From Verrucomicrobiota bacterium (lineage in GTDB: Bacteria; Verrucomicrobiota; Verrucomicrobiia; Limisphaerales; VHDF01), in the NCBI GenBank assembly GCA_016871495.1, contig VHDF01000018.1:1-64000 (forward strand): a DNA stretch of 64,000 nucleotides, written 5' to 3'. Positions 38,011 through 47,992 of this stretch are shown here, piece after piece. The notes under the pieces are model-generated. The model saw only the letters and a program-made list of their open reading frames with translations. It was not told where the DNA came from and did no database searches. How positions within the stretch are numbered: position 1 is the first letter of the stretch; every line of letters starts with the position of its first letter. A program made the translations under genes and the position numbers.

Positions 38011-38348
38011 GCGGATGGCTTTGGGGCTTCCATAAATTGTGGAGTTTCATGATGAGGAGGCACTCGCGGACCTGAGTTTCGGTCCGAGAGGAAGGATCGG
38101 ACTTCAATTGTTCGTGGAGGAGCCAGACTTGGCGGTAACAGGCATCACGGATGCAGTGGGCTTCGTCATGAAGCGCGAGAGATCCGCGCGCCGCGGCATG
38201 GAATGAAGCGGAGGTTGGTCATCGACCGGAATCTCCTCGTCGCGGGCTGAAGTGCGATGGGAGATTGGAAGGAGATGAAGGGTGAGATGAAGTGTTGGTG
38301 CTTTTCATGCCCCTCGATTCCAGTAAGCTCCAGGCATGCGGCAATGAA

Positions 38349-39191
38349 ATGGTGTCGAACCAATCCGGCATGAGCAGAGACCATCGACTTCTTTCCGAAC
38401 GATTTCCGCGAGCCACCGCTTATCATCCTGAATGGGTGCTGGCCGGAGCGGGAAGCGCCGCCAATGCCTTGTGGCTTGCCGAGTGGCTTGCCGAGGCTCT
38501 CGACCTCCGGCCCGGCATGCGAGTGCTCGACCTGGGCTGCGGACGGGCGATGTCCTCGGTCTTCTTGCGTCGGGAATTCGGCGTGCAAGTTTGGGCCGCT
38601 GACCTGTGGTTCAGTCCCTCGGAAAACTTCCTGCGCATCCGCGATGCCGGGGTCGAAGACGGGGTCTTCCCCATCCACGCCGAGGCCAGAGCACTGCCGT
38701 TCGCCATGGATTTCTTCGATGCGATTGTGTCGATCGATTCCTTCCTCTACTACGGCACGGACGACACCTACCTCAATTGCCTCGCCCGCTTCGTCAAGCC
38801 AGGCGGTCGGATCGGCATCGCTCAGGTGGGTCTGGCGCGCGAGTTGGATGGGGAGGTACCGGCGCACCTTCGTGAATGGTGGGCGCAGGACCAGCCGTGG
38901 AGTTTCCACTCGGCAGACTGGTGGGCGCGGCACTGGGGGCGCACCGGAATCCTGGACATCGAGACTGCCGACGCTCTGGCCGATGGCTGGCGATTTTGGC
39001 TGGACTGGCTTCGTTTGGCCGCCCCCGAGAATGCGACATAATTCCGGGCGGTGGAAGCCGATGCGGGCCGGAATCTCGGTTACGTTCGCGTGGTGGGCCG
39101 TCGCCGGGCCGAGGCGACGCTCTACGATCCGGTGGTGTCCATCCCTGTGCATTACACGAAGCAGTCCCTGCTGCGGAACCCCAAAGATTGA
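38349..39191 (+). pseudogene. Class I SAM-dependent methyltransferase with in-frame stop
   Basis: The frame opens with MVSNQSGMSRDHRLLSERFP and shows SAM motif I in MRVLDLGCGRAMSSVFLRRE followed by an AADLW acidic end, then FFDAIVSIDSFLYYG and a VKPGGRIGIAQVGLARE strand. A TAA at 39039-39041 interrupts it after RLAAPENAT, but the same frame continues with VEADAGRNLGYVRVVGRRRA and ends at TGA 39189-39191. That C-terminal stretch looks like the genuine end of the family. The gene may be a recent nonsense mutant, a sequencing error, or a protein of 230 residues that still works. The ATG at 38370 is an alternative start. Confidence 0.7.
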
Positions 39192-39466
39192 GAGCCAGCC
39201 CGAAGCAAGTTGAGGCTTCCTGACTCCTGCGCGCCGTCTCCCTCTTCGCTGTCTTCGGCAACACATGGCTCAGGATCCTACCGCATATCGCACACATTTA
39301 CCCTGAAAACCGCAATTCGGCGGGATCGAGGTGCGCAAAAGCTTGATCGTGAAAGGCCTGCCGAAAATTGAAGTGGATCCGCAGGGTGATCCATCGGAAC
39401 TTGAGCAATGCCTTTGCCGCCATAATTCAGCGAGAGATCGATGCTGATCAATTGCCGTTTCCGGTT

Positions 39467-41941
39467 TTACCGCTCCCCTTTTGTCCGGCGCAGCACGAAA
39501 GTCATCAAATCCCGAATCTCGCGCTCGTCCAAACCCTGCAACAATCCCGCCGGCATCAGCGATACTTCGCTTGGTCGCATCAGTTTGATTTCTGACCTCG
39601 ACACCGCATGTTCCTTTCCGTCTGCCGTCACCACCGCGAGGATTTCCCCCTCGCGGGCTCGCACGAATCCTTGCCAGACCTCCCCTGCAAGCGTTTCCAC
39701 GTCGTAGGCCACATAATCCGGATGAATCGTCGCGCTTGGATCGAGGATGTCCCGCAACACGGTCCCGGGATCCCGATGCTCAAGATTGCTCAAATCGACC
39801 CCGATCAGGCCGCCCTCCCCCCGGATGCGATGGCAGGTCGCGCATTTCAAACGCTCGCCAAAAAACAACTCTCTGCCCTTCCCAGAATCTCCGCTGGTTA
39901 GATCGGATTCCCCTTCCGGGGCGTGCTCCTCTTTCTTCGGGGCGAACCTCGGAGCCCATGGCAATTGAAACGCCGTCATCGGCACCGGCCTCGGCTCGGG
40001 ATTCTCGTCCGTCCTCATCTGGCCATGAAAATCTCCACCGTCCCACTTCGACCGGATCAATTTGAACGGGATGGCCGGACCCCTCCCGGCCGCCATCAAC
40101 TCGAGTCGATATCGGCCCCCCTCTTTGAAACTCGATTGCCGTTTACCGTTCCATTCAACTTCAAAGGCTTCCCGTGCTGTCCAGGTGAGCCTGTTGGTCG
40201 CCGCTGCCAAACGCAACGCGGTGCTCAATTCCAACCGGCCAGAACCGCGCACTTTGGCTACGCCCGGTTTCAATCCCAAGGCGGGTCCCAGAAACGCACG
40301 ATTCACCGCGTCGTCCAAATGCGGGAACCATCCGCTCCAACTCGGCTCAACTTCCCCCGATCGATACCACTTGGCTTCCACCCCATTCAGCGTGTAGTCC
40401 AAGTCCACCTCGATCGTGCCCGCGCTGCCCGGCCCTGATGTCCAGGGTAATCGCAAGGCGTAATGAACCGGCAGCGCTTGTGGACCCGTGCCCAGCATCA
40501 ACACCCCCCGATCGGGAGAAACAAGTCCGGACAAGACCGGCAAAGTTCCGCGCGAGGTTGATTCCTTGACCCTCACCACGCGATACGGCGGCTTCAACAC
40601 TTCCAAACGATCCGCCGCCCGCGCGTAAGCTCCGAACTCCAGCGCCGCGCGACTCGACCCGTCAGCCTTTCTCGCATCGATCGCACGATCGAAGGCCACC
40701 GAAAGCTCCATCAAACCCGATGCCCAAATCGCCACCGGTTGAGGCTCCTCCCGGCCCCGCCAGATAATCTTAAAGAGCTTGCCGATGCCGTTCGGACCCG
40801 TCCCCCAATCCGGCTCTCCGCTGTGCGCGGAAACATACAACTCACCGCGCGGTGAAATCGCCACGTCGGTCACCAGCATCGATGACCTCGCGAAAATCGT
40901 CTCCTTGCCCACATATCCAGACGCCGTCTTCACCAGCTTCACGCGCCAAATCTTCCCCCTCGATTCCCCCGCCACAAAGGCGTCGCCTTCCCACCACGAC
41001 GGACCAAACCGCTCCTTCCCCTTTGGGGAGTCATTGAAAACCAGTCCGCAGGCGGACTGGTGCTGCGGTCCGAACCCCACCACCGGTTCCTCGCTGGCGA
41101 GTCCCGGCAGCCATCGGTCGTGACGCGGCGGAAATCCATAATTCCGCCCCAATCGAATGTGATTCAACTCGTCCAGCGGGTTCCCCCCCGGACACCACGT
41201 TTCCCCCTCTTGATCCGTCAAAAACAAGTCTCCGGCGCGGTTGAACGCCAGCGCATAAGGAACACGAATCCCGCTCGCCACCAACTCCAACCGCCGCGTG
41301 GACGCATGCCACTTCTGAATCGTGCCGCGGGGACTCTTCAGGTCATAACGCGACACGTTGTCCTGGATCCGATACGGATTCGAGTAATCCGCAGTGAGCA
41401 GGCCGAAGTAGAGGTTTCCATCCCGATCCGCAGTCACGGCGGTCGCGTCTACTCCGCCCGATGCCACGTCCGTCCGAGGCCAACCCGTGGCCAATACCTC
41501 TTCCACATCCGCCTTGCCGTCCGAGTCCTGGTCTCGAAGCAACGACACTTTTCCGTGCGAGGACACCACCAAGCCCTCGCGCGTCCAAGCCATGCCTACC
41601 GGCACACGGAGTGTTGGCGCTTCCCAGAAGGGAATCACCTTGTCTTCTAAACCGTCGCGATTGGAATCCACCAGCCGCCAGATGCGCCCGTTGTAACCCA
41701 ATGCAGTCAGAGATCCATCGGGTGCAAAACGCAAATTGTTGACATTGGGAAGCCGCACGGGAATTTCCCTGACCTCGAATCCCGGCACCAAGACAGTCAG
41801 CTCTGACGGAGTCGGCAAGCCCGCCGCGGCCGACGCCATCTGCACCAAGCCAAGCGCCGCTCCAAAAACCAAGTCTTTCGACAGCCGCCCCCATTGCGTC
41901 CTTTGCCTGAAATCCGATTTCCTCACCCGCTTAGAATCCAC
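39467..41941 (-). CDS. PVC-type membrane-bound dehydrogenase with cytochrome c domain
   Basis: This 824-residue exported protein starts at GTG 41941, with a hydrophobic leader (FGAALGLVQMASAAAG). Residues about 45-400 form a beta-propeller (NVNNLRFAPDGSLTALGYNG, GMAWTREGLVVSSHGK, DQEGETWCPGGNPLDELNHI). A beta-rich linker precedes a C-terminal heme domain with GERLKCATCHRIRGEGG near residue 701 and the typical end SLMPAGLLQGLDEREIRDLM. It is related in plan to the protein at 20784 but diverged. Such proteins are predicted periplasmic sugar dehydrogenases. It is divergent from a PSD1 gene, with a 214-bp repeat copy between them. Confidence 0.9.
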   Translation of the reverse strand: MDSKRVRKSDFRQRTQWGRLSKDLVFGAALGLVQMASAAAGLPTPSELTVLVPGFEVREIPVRLPNVNNLRFAPDGSLTALGYNGRIWRLVDSNRDGLEDKVIPFWEAPTLRVPVGMAWTREGLVVSSHGKVSLLRDQDSDGKADVEEVLATGWPRTDVASGGVDATAVTADRDGNLYFGLLTADYSNPYRIQDNVSRYDLKSPRGTIQKWHASTRRLELVASGIRVPYALAFNRAGDLFLTDQEGETWCPGGNPLDELNHIRLGRNYGFPPRHDRWLPGLASEEPVVGFGPQHQSACGLVFNDSPKGKERFGPSWWEGDAFVAGESRGKIWRVKLVKTASGYVGKETIFARSSMLVTDVAISPRGELYVSAHSGEPDWGTGPNGIGKLFKIIWRGREEPQPVAIWASGLMELSVAFDRAIDARKADGSSRAALEFGAYARAADRLEVLKPPYRVVRVKESTSRGTLPVLSGLVSPDRGVLMLGTGPQALPVHYALRLPWTSGPGSAGTIEVDLDYTLNGVEAKWYRSGEVEPSWSGWFPHLDDAVNRAFLGPALGLKPGVAKVRGSGRLELSTALRLAAATNRLTWTAREAFEVEWNGKRQSSFKEGGRYRLELMAAGRGPAIPFKLIRSKWDGGDFHGQMRTDENPEPRPVPMTAFQLPWAPRFAPKKEEHAPEGESDLTSGDSGKGRELFFGERLKCATCHRIRGEGGLIGVDLSNLEHRDPGTVLRDILDPSATIHPDYVAYDVETLAGEVWQGFVRAREGEILAVVTADGKEHAVSRSEIKLMRPSEVSLMPAGLLQGLDEREIRDLMTFVLRRTKGER

Positions 41942-42324
41942 CCCGTCGATCTAGCTCATTTCAAGCCCCGGCCACAATTTATTTTCCGGCAACTGCAGTC
42001 CGTCCGGTGCATCCAGAAGTTGTCGGTGACCGGGTTGTCTTGGTAACGCAGACAGCCCTGTCTGCTGTATCGCAGGCTGCTCAGCCTGCGGGGCGACGAA
42101 AGAAACCAGGCGCGTGGAGAGCATGGAATGGCCTCGTTCTTCACCCGCCGGGCCGACGGGCCGTCGGCGATACGGCAGGCTGGGCAGCCTGGGCCACACG
42201 ACAGAACGGCTTCGGGATGCACGGCCGGCCGTCCATCCGAGTCCTTCGGTGATGCGATGAATCCTGGCAACCCATAATTACCCTATCCAAAACCACCCTT
42301 CAGACTTAAGATGATCTCAGAATC
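41942..42324. other. Divergent intergenic region holding a 214-bp repeat copy
   Basis: The 383 bases between the cytochrome gene and the PSD1 gene are largely filled by repeat copy 3 (42007-42222). About 65 bases precede it and 100 follow it. Promoters for both divergent genes must lie within or beside the repeat. I could not identify them with confidence. Confidence 0.4.
42007..42222 (+). repeat. 214-bp dispersed repeat, copy 3 (complete)
   Basis: 216 bases bounded by GTGCATCC and GGATGCAC, closely matching copies 1 and 2. Both internal hairpin units are present, as GCAGGCTGCTCAGCCTGC (one mismatch in the stem centre) and GCAGGCTGGGCAGCCTGG. The element sits in the promoter region between two divergent surface/redox genes. 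Confidence 0.9.
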
Positions 42325-44970
42325 ATGGCATTTCGATTCGCGCTCACCAACGCAGCAGACCACAGGCTTCCTGGACTAGGCCTGGTGTGGAGCCTCGTCC
42401 TGGCCTTCGCGGGTGTCGTTCGCGCCAGCAATCCGGCGGCGGCACCGAACACCGCGCCCCCGCCAGCCGCCCACCCTCATTGGGCCTTTCAACCCGCCCA
42501 TGGTGTCGAACCGCCACGCGTCTCAAACTCCCGCTGGGTCCGCACTTCGGTGGATCCCTTCATCCTCGCCGGGCTGGAAAGCGCCGGACTCGAGCCTTCG
42601 ATTGAAGCCGATAAGCGCACACTTCTCCGCCGGATCACGTATGACCTCATCGGGCTTCCACCCACCTGGGAAGAGGTGCGCGCTTTTGAACTCGACCGAT
42701 CGCCCCGCGCATTCGAAAAAGTCGTCGAACGGCTCCTCAATTCTCCTCACTACGGCGAACGCTGGGGGCGTTACTGGCTCGACGTCGCCCGCTACGCCGA
42801 CACCAAAGGATATGTGTTCGAGGAGGAACGCCGTTTCCCCTATTCCTACACCTACCGCGATTATGTGATCCGCGCTTTCAACGAGGACCTTCCCTACGAC
42901 CGGTTCCTCACCGAACAAATCGCCGCCGATTTGCTCGATTTGGGGACGGACCAGCGCCCACTCGCGGCCCTCGGTTTTCTGACGCTTGGACGCCGCTTCC
43001 TCAACAACATGCACGACATCATCGACGACCGGATCGATGTCGTCATGCGGGGAACCCAGGGACTCACGGTCACCTGCGCCCGCTGCCATGACCACAAATA
43101 CGATCCGGTCAGCATCAAGGATTATTACGGGCTGCACGGCATTTTCGCCAGCAGCCAGGAACCCGCGGACAAACCGCTCCTTGGATCCGCCTCGCTTCCT
43201 TCTGAATATCCCGCTTTCAAAAAGGAGCGGGACCGCCGGCAAGAGGAACACGACAGTTTCAAGAAATCAAAAGAGGAGGAGGCTCTCTCCGAGGTTCGCG
43301 CCCGCACCGGCGACTATTGGCTGGCCGCTTTCGACGGACAGCACTTGACGGATTCTGCCCGGTTCGAATCTCTGGTCCGTGAACGCAAGCTCGATCCGGG
43401 CGTCTCCCGACGGTGGCGAGACACTCTTAAAAAGTGGACGAACAACCCGCCCTCCCACCCTCTCGCGAAGCTCTGGCTGCAGGCCATTCAAACCGCGGGA
43501 ACCAATCGTGAAGCGTCCGTCGCCCAACTCGTCCAGGATCAAACCCGCGCTTGGCCCGAGGGCTGGCTCAAATCCGGCCTGATCCAGCCCGCTCCCGCCT
43601 CACTAGCCGACCTGGCGAAACAATGCTCTCAAATCTTCACCCGCCTCGAGCAGGCCTGGAAAAAGGAATCGAACGGCAACCCCAAGAGCCCCACTCTTTC
43701 TGATCCCGAACAGAGCGCTTTGCGTCAACTCCTGACCGGAGACGGATCCCCTGCCGTGGTGCCGCCGGATGAAATCAGGCGTCTTTTCGATGTTCCCAGC
43801 GCCCAAAAAGTTCGACGACTCAAACGTCAAATCGAGGAACTAGAGGCCACTCATCCAGGTTCCCCGCCGAAGGCGATGGCGCTCGTAGACAACCCGTCGC
43901 CGCGCAATTCCAAGGTGCTGCTTCGCGGCAATCCTGGCAATCCCGGTCCCGAAGCCCCGCGCCAGTTTCCCTCACTGCTTCAGCAACCCTCCAGCCAGCC
44001 TTTCTCCCAAGGAAGCGGACGTTTGGAATTGGCGCGATCCATCGCCTCCACGAACAATCCCCTCACCGCGCGTGTGTTCGTCAATCGTGTCTGGAACCAC
44101 CTCTTCGGATTGCCCCTCGTGGAAACCTCAGGAGATTTTGGACTCCGCTCCAGTCCCCCCTCCCACCCCGAGCTCCTGGATCATTTGGCATGGCGATTCA
44201 TGCAGGAAGGCTGGTCCGTCAAAAAACTTCATCGCACCATCGTCCTGTCCAGCGCTTACCGTCAGACCAGCGATGTCAGGAAGGAAGGTCAGCAGGTGGA
44301 TCCCTCCAATCGCCTGCTTTGGCGAGCTCACCGGCGCCGGTTGGATCTTGAAGCCATGCGGGACGGCGTTCTCGCCGTCAGCGGACGTCTGGACCCGAAG
44401 TCAGGCGGGCAATCTGTGGAACTGCTCTCCCAACCCTTTAGTGGGCGCCGTAGCGTCTACGGTTTCATCGAGCGGCAGAACCTGCCGGGATTCTTCCGAA
44501 CCTTCGATTTTGCTTCGCCCGACACCACTTCGGCCAAACGATTCACGACCACGGTTCCCCAGCAAGCGCTCTTTTTGCTCAACAGCCCGTTTATCGCGGA
44601 ACAGGCCCGCGCCCTGGCCCGGCGTTTAGGTGAGGACTGCCGGCTGGCTGGCCCGGCGCAAACGGTCGAGGAGGCCCGGAATCTTCCGAAGGCGCTGAGA
44701 AACGAGAAAGGCTGCACACAAGATGAGGAGCGCGTCCGCCATCTCTATCGCTTGGTTTTCCAGCGCGAGCCCAGCCGAGCTGAAATCGAAATGGGCCAAA
44801 CGTTTTTGGACGAACCTCTGGCCAATGCCAAACCACCTGCCAAACCCGCCGCCAAACAGGGCGGAGGGGAGAAAGACAAGAAAACGATCCCTCCCCCTGA
44901 GCCGCTGGACGCCTGGTCTCGTTACACCCAAGCCCTTCTCGTCTCCAACGAATTCTTCTTCCTGGACTGA
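42325..44970 (+). CDS. PSD1-type protein (DUF1549/DUF1553), exported
   Basis: This complete 881-residue protein has a signal peptide (LGLVWSLVLAFAGVVRAS). The DUF1549 domain (about 65-265) includes LLRRITYDLIGLPPTWEEV, NSPHYGERWGRYWLDVARYA and the diagnostic [15 protein letters not shown] helical and charged middle part follows. DUF1553 starts near residue 570 with NPLTARVFVNRVWNHLFG and includes LDLEAMRDGVLAVSGRLDP and VPQQALFLLNSPF. There is no PSCyt1 heme domain and, unlike the first locus, no DUF1501 gene downstream. It is presumably periplasmic and linked to polysaccharide use, but its reaction is unknown. Confidence 0.93.
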   Translation: MAFRFALTNAADHRLPGLGLVWSLVLAFAGVVRASNPAAAPNTAPPPAAHPHWAFQPAHGVEPPRVSNSRWVRTSVDPFILAGLESAGLEPSIEADKRTLLRRITYDLIGLPPTWEEVRAFELDRSPRAFEKVVERLLNSPHYGERWGRYWLDVARYADTKGYVFEEERRFPYSYTYRDYVIRAFNEDLPYDRFLTEQIAADLLDLGTDQRPLAALGFLTLGRRFLNNMHDIIDDRIDVVMRGTQGLTVTCARCHDHKYDPVSIKDYYGLHGIFASSQEPADKPLLGSASLPSEYPAFKKERDRRQEEHDSFKKSKEEEALSEVRARTGDYWLAAFDGQHLTDSARFESLVRERKLDPGVSRRWRDTLKKWTNNPPSHPLAKLWLQAIQTAGTNREASVAQLVQDQTRAWPEGWLKSGLIQPAPASLADLAKQCSQIFTRLEQAWKKESNGNPKSPTLSDPEQSALRQLLTGDGSPAVVPPDEIRRLFDVPSAQKVRRLKRQIEELEATHPGSPPKAMALVDNPSPRNSKVLLRGNPGNPGPEAPRQFPSLLQQPSSQPFSQGSGRLELARSIASTNNPLTARVFVNRVWNHLFGLPLVETSGDFGLRSSPPSHPELLDHLAWRFMQEGWSVKKLHRTIVLSSAYRQTSDVRKEGQQVDPSNRLLWRAHRRRLDLEAMRDGVLAVSGRLDPKSGGQSVELLSQPFSGRRSVYGFIERQNLPGFFRTFDFASPDTTSAKRFTTTVPQQALFLLNSPFIAEQARALARRLGEDCRLAGPAQTVEEARNLPKALRNEKGCTQDEERVRHLYRLVFQREPSRAEIEMGQTFLDEPLANAKPPAKPAAKQGGGEKDKKTIPPPEPLDAWSRYTQALLVSNEFFFLD

Positions 44971-45062
44971 ACGACCAAGCCGCCGAGGTTTGAAGTCTGA
45001 ATTCAACGAGTTCTCAATTTGCCTTGTGGAGGCACGCCGACGGCGACCATGATTTTCTCAAC

Positions 45063-46088
45063 ATGGCGGAGCGTCCAATCACAGACGTCATGGTTAAACC
45101 CGACGCGGCGTTGGAAATCACGCTGCGCCCGTCCCTCTTTTCCGATTTCACGGGCCAGGCCAAAGTGCGTGAAAGGCTTGAAATCGCCGTCGAAGCCGCC
45201 CGTCAGCGCAAGGAATCCCTCGACCATATTCTGCTGAGCGGTCCGCCCGGACTCGGAAAAACCACCCTCGCCAACATCCTGGCCAAGTCGATGGGCGCGA
45301 CGTTGCGACCCACCAGCGGTCCCACCATCGAAAAAGCCGCGGACCTCGCGGGATTGCTCACCAACCTCGAGGAAGGCGACGTGTTGTTCATCGACGAAAT
45401 CCATCGACTGCAAAAAACCATCGAGGAATACCTCTATCCCGCGATGGAGGACTTCAAACTCGACATTATCATCGATCAGGGCCCCAATGCCCGCAGCGTC
45501 CGCCTCAATCTTCCCCGATTTACGCTGATCGGCGCCACCACCCGCAGCGGCCTGCTTTCCGCTCCCCTGCTCACCCGCTTCGGCATCCGTGAGCGCCTCG
45601 ACTACTATCACGCCGATGAATTGAGGAAAATCGTCTCGCGCGCCGGACGGCTGCTGCAGGTGGAAATGGACGAGCATGGCGCCCACGAAATCGCCCGGCG
45701 CAGCCGGGGCACCCCGCGCATCGCCAACAATTTGCTCCGCCGCGTCAGGGATTACGCCCAAGTTCGCGCCGACGGCAAAGTGACCGGCCCCCTCGCGGAC
45801 CAAGCCCTGGCCATCCTCGAAATTGACCGGCACGGCCTCGATGAAATGGACAAACGCATTCTGGAAACCGTGGCCCTCAAGTTCGGGGGCGGACCCGTCG
45901 GGGTGAGCTCCCTCGCCGTCGCCGTTGGGGAAGAACCGGATACCATCGAGGAAGTGTACGAACCTTACCTCATCATGGAAGGCTATCTCAATCGAACCCC
46001 GCAAGGCCGCGTCGTGACCGAGCTCGCCTACAAAGTTCTAGGTCGCTCAGCCCCCTCCACCGGCCGCCAACCGGGACTTTTTGGCTGA
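45063..46088 (+). CDS. ruvB: Holliday junction branch migration DNA helicase RuvB
   Basis: RuvB is the AAA+ motor of Holliday junction branch migration in recombination and repair, acting with RuvA and RuvC. The 341-residue length is normal from ATG 45063 (a TTG at 45024 is also in frame). Walker A is [15 protein letters not shown], Walker [10 protein letters not shown], sensor [14 protein letters not shown] and the arginine finger region TRFGIRERL. The C-terminal winged helix ends in [17 protein letters not shown]. ruvA and ruvC are not in the window. It is convergent with the TRAP transporter operon. Confidence 0.97.
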   Translation: MAERPITDVMVKPDAALEITLRPSLFSDFTGQAKVRERLEIAVEAARQRKESLDHILLSGPPGLGKTTLANILAKSMGATLRPTSGPTIEKAADLAGLLTNLEEGDVLFIDEIHRLQKTIEEYLYPAMEDFKLDIIIDQGPNARSVRLNLPRFTLIGATTRSGLLSAPLLTRFGIRERLDYYHADELRKIVSRAGRLLQVEMDEHGAHEIARRSRGTPRIANNLLRRVRDYAQVRADGKVTGPLADQALAILEIDRHGLDEMDKRILETVALKFGGGPVGVSSLAVAVGEEPDTIEEVYEPYLIMEGYLNRTPQGRVVTELAYKVLGRSAPSTGRQPGLFG

Positions 46089-46111
46089 ATCCGGAACGGC
46101 AGTTCCAACCC

Positions 46112-47992
46112 TCAAGAACCTGGCTTGGCAAACAATCCGGGCAGCCAAGTGGTCAAGGCCGGAACGTACGTGATCAGCAACACGCCCAGGAACAACACCA
46201 CCAGCATTGGCAACACGGCCCGCATCACCTCCACCAGCGGAGTCTTGAATCGATACGACGAGAGCAGAAGATTCAACCCGACCGGCGGCGCCAGGAATCC
46301 CAGTTCCATGTTCGCCAGAAAAATGATGCCGAGGTGAACCGGGTCGATACCGAGCGCCGTTCCCACGGGAACCAGCAAGGGCACTACCACCACGATGGCG
46401 GCGTAAATCTCGATCAATCCCCCCACCAGGATGAGAACCACGTTCAGACCCAGCAAGAACAGCCATTTCGATTGCACATGGGTCGAGGCCCATTCCAGCA
46501 TCCGAGCCGGTATTTGCGCGTCCACCAGGTAGTTCGTAAATCCGTAGGCAACTCCGAGGATCAAGAGCACGCCTCCCATCAGCGAACCGCATTCCACCAT
46601 CACTCTCGGACCGTCCTCCCGGACGCGAAGATCGCGATGAATCCATGCTTGGGAAATGAACGCGTAAAACGCCGTCAACGCCGCCGTTTCCACCGCGGTG
46701 GCAAACCCGCCAAAGAGTCCCACAAACGCCACCACGGGCAACAACAACTCCCACTTCGCGTCCGCCACCGCCGCCTTAGCCTCACTCCAGTCGAATCTCG
46801 GGCGTCGACCCGAGGCTCGAGGGGCCTGCCATATCCCCAACGCCGCCGTCACGATCAACATGAGAATGCCGGGAACAATTCCCCCCAAGAACATCGCCTT
46901 GATGCTCAATCCCGCTTTGGCGCTGTTGTTGGCGATGATGGTGTAAAGAATCAAAGGCAAGCAGGGCGGAAAAAGAAGCCCCAACGATCCCGCGCTGGTG
47001 ATGAGTCCCAGAGAATTGCGCGCCGAATACCCCGCCGCATTCAAAACCGGAAGCAGGATGCCTCCCAGGGCCAAAATGGTCACCCCGCTCGCCCCGGTGA
47101 ACGTCGTGAAAAAAGCGCAGACCAGGCAGGTGACAATCGCCGGTCCTCCGCGCAGATGTCCCGCCAATGCCTTGAACAATCGGAGTAACCGCTTCGAAGC
47201 ACCCCCTTCGGCCAGAAAATATCCCGCCAGAGTGAATAACGGAATGGAGGGCAATGCCGCATCCGTCACCAGCTTGTGATGGCTGATGGAGACGGAAGCG
47301 ATGGGAAGATCGTCACCCCAAAATAAAATCATCGCGGCGCCCCCCAGCATGACGAAAATCGGCGCTCCCAACACCGCGGCGGCGGCCAGGATGCCCAGAC
47401 AAGGCCAGACCAACTTCTCCGCCGCGATGGGCGGGCGCCACGCGAGCCAGATCAAAACCGCCGCGACGGCCAGGACCATGCCTCGCGCACCCCATCCGGG
47501 CGCCGCGCCCAGCACCATCCTCCAGGCGATCAGTCCAAAGCCGCCCACCATGACCAGTTCCAACGGCCACACCGGAATTGCGCCCACGAGCAGGTGGCCG
47601 CTCTCCTTCTCCGTGAGCACGAATTGCCAACTGGCCACACAGAGGAAAACCGTGAGAACCACCGACACCACCGCGTTGAAGATTCCCGCCCCGGATTTCC
47701 AGGCGCCTGTCAATACGGAGGGAAGTGCGGACATCGAGAGCAACCGGTGATCCCTCGCCGCGATCGCGCCGCCGAGCATGCCGATCACCAGCGTCAGGTT
47801 CTGCGTGATGGCGATCGCCCCCGGAATGCCCGTGTTGAAAGCCTTTCGCAAAAGACTCTCAAGCAAAGGCAACGCCATCAGTCCCAGCATCGCCAACGCC
47901 AAAATCCCGTCCTCCGCCTTGAACAGCCACCGGCGCCGATCCGGCCCGGGCTGTTGCCCCGCGACCTCGGATTGAATTCCTTCGAGGTTCAT
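46112..47992 (-). CDS. TRAP transporter fused permease (DctQ-DctM)
   Basis: This 626-residue inner-membrane protein has about 17 hydrophobic segments. Residues 1-190 are a DctQ-like small subunit (LLESLLRKAFNTGIPGAIAI, with four helices). Residues about 195-626 are the DctM large subunit with SIPLFTLAGYFLAEGGASKR, TFTGASGVTILALGGILLP and LITSAGSLGLLFPPCLPLIL. The fusion saves one subunit and is known in some TRAP systems. It is the last gene of a TatT-DctP-DctQM operon and overlaps dctP by four bases (ATGA). The system is Na+-driven. Substrates are typically C4-dicarboxylates, sugar acids or other carboxylates. Confidence 0.95.
   Translation of the reverse strand: MNLEGIQSEVAGQQPGPDRRRWLFKAEDGILALAMLGLMALPLLESLLRKAFNTGIPGAIAITQNLTLVIGMLGGAIAARDHRLLSMSALPSVLTGAWKSGAGIFNAVVSVVLTVFLCVASWQFVLTEKESGHLLVGAIPVWPLELVMVGGFGLIAWRMVLGAAPGWGARGMVLAVAAVLIWLAWRPPIAAEKLVWPCLGILAAAAVLGAPIFVMLGGAAMILFWGDDLPIASVSISHHKLVTDAALPSIPLFTLAGYFLAEGGASKRLLRLFKALAGHLRGGPAIVTCLVCAFFTTFTGASGVTILALGGILLPVLNAAGYSARNSLGLITSAGSLGLLFPPCLPLILYTIIANNSAKAGLSIKAMFLGGIVPGILMLIVTAALGIWQAPRASGRRPRFDWSEAKAAVADAKWELLLPVVAFVGLFGGFATAVETAALTAFYAFISQAWIHRDLRVREDGPRVMVECGSLMGGVLLILGVAYGFTNYLVDAQIPARMLEWASTHVQSKWLFLLGLNVVLILVGGLIEIYAAIVVVVPLLVPVGTALGIDPVHLGIIFLANMELGFLAPPVGLNLLLSSYRFKTPLVEVMRAVLPMLVVLFLGVLLITYVPALTTWLPGLFAKPGS

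Noticed and set aside
38166-39266. A 366-codon open frame on the minus strand opposite the methyltransferase
   Set aside because: The SAM-binding motif on the plus strand is clear, and the minus-strand translation has no recognisable features.
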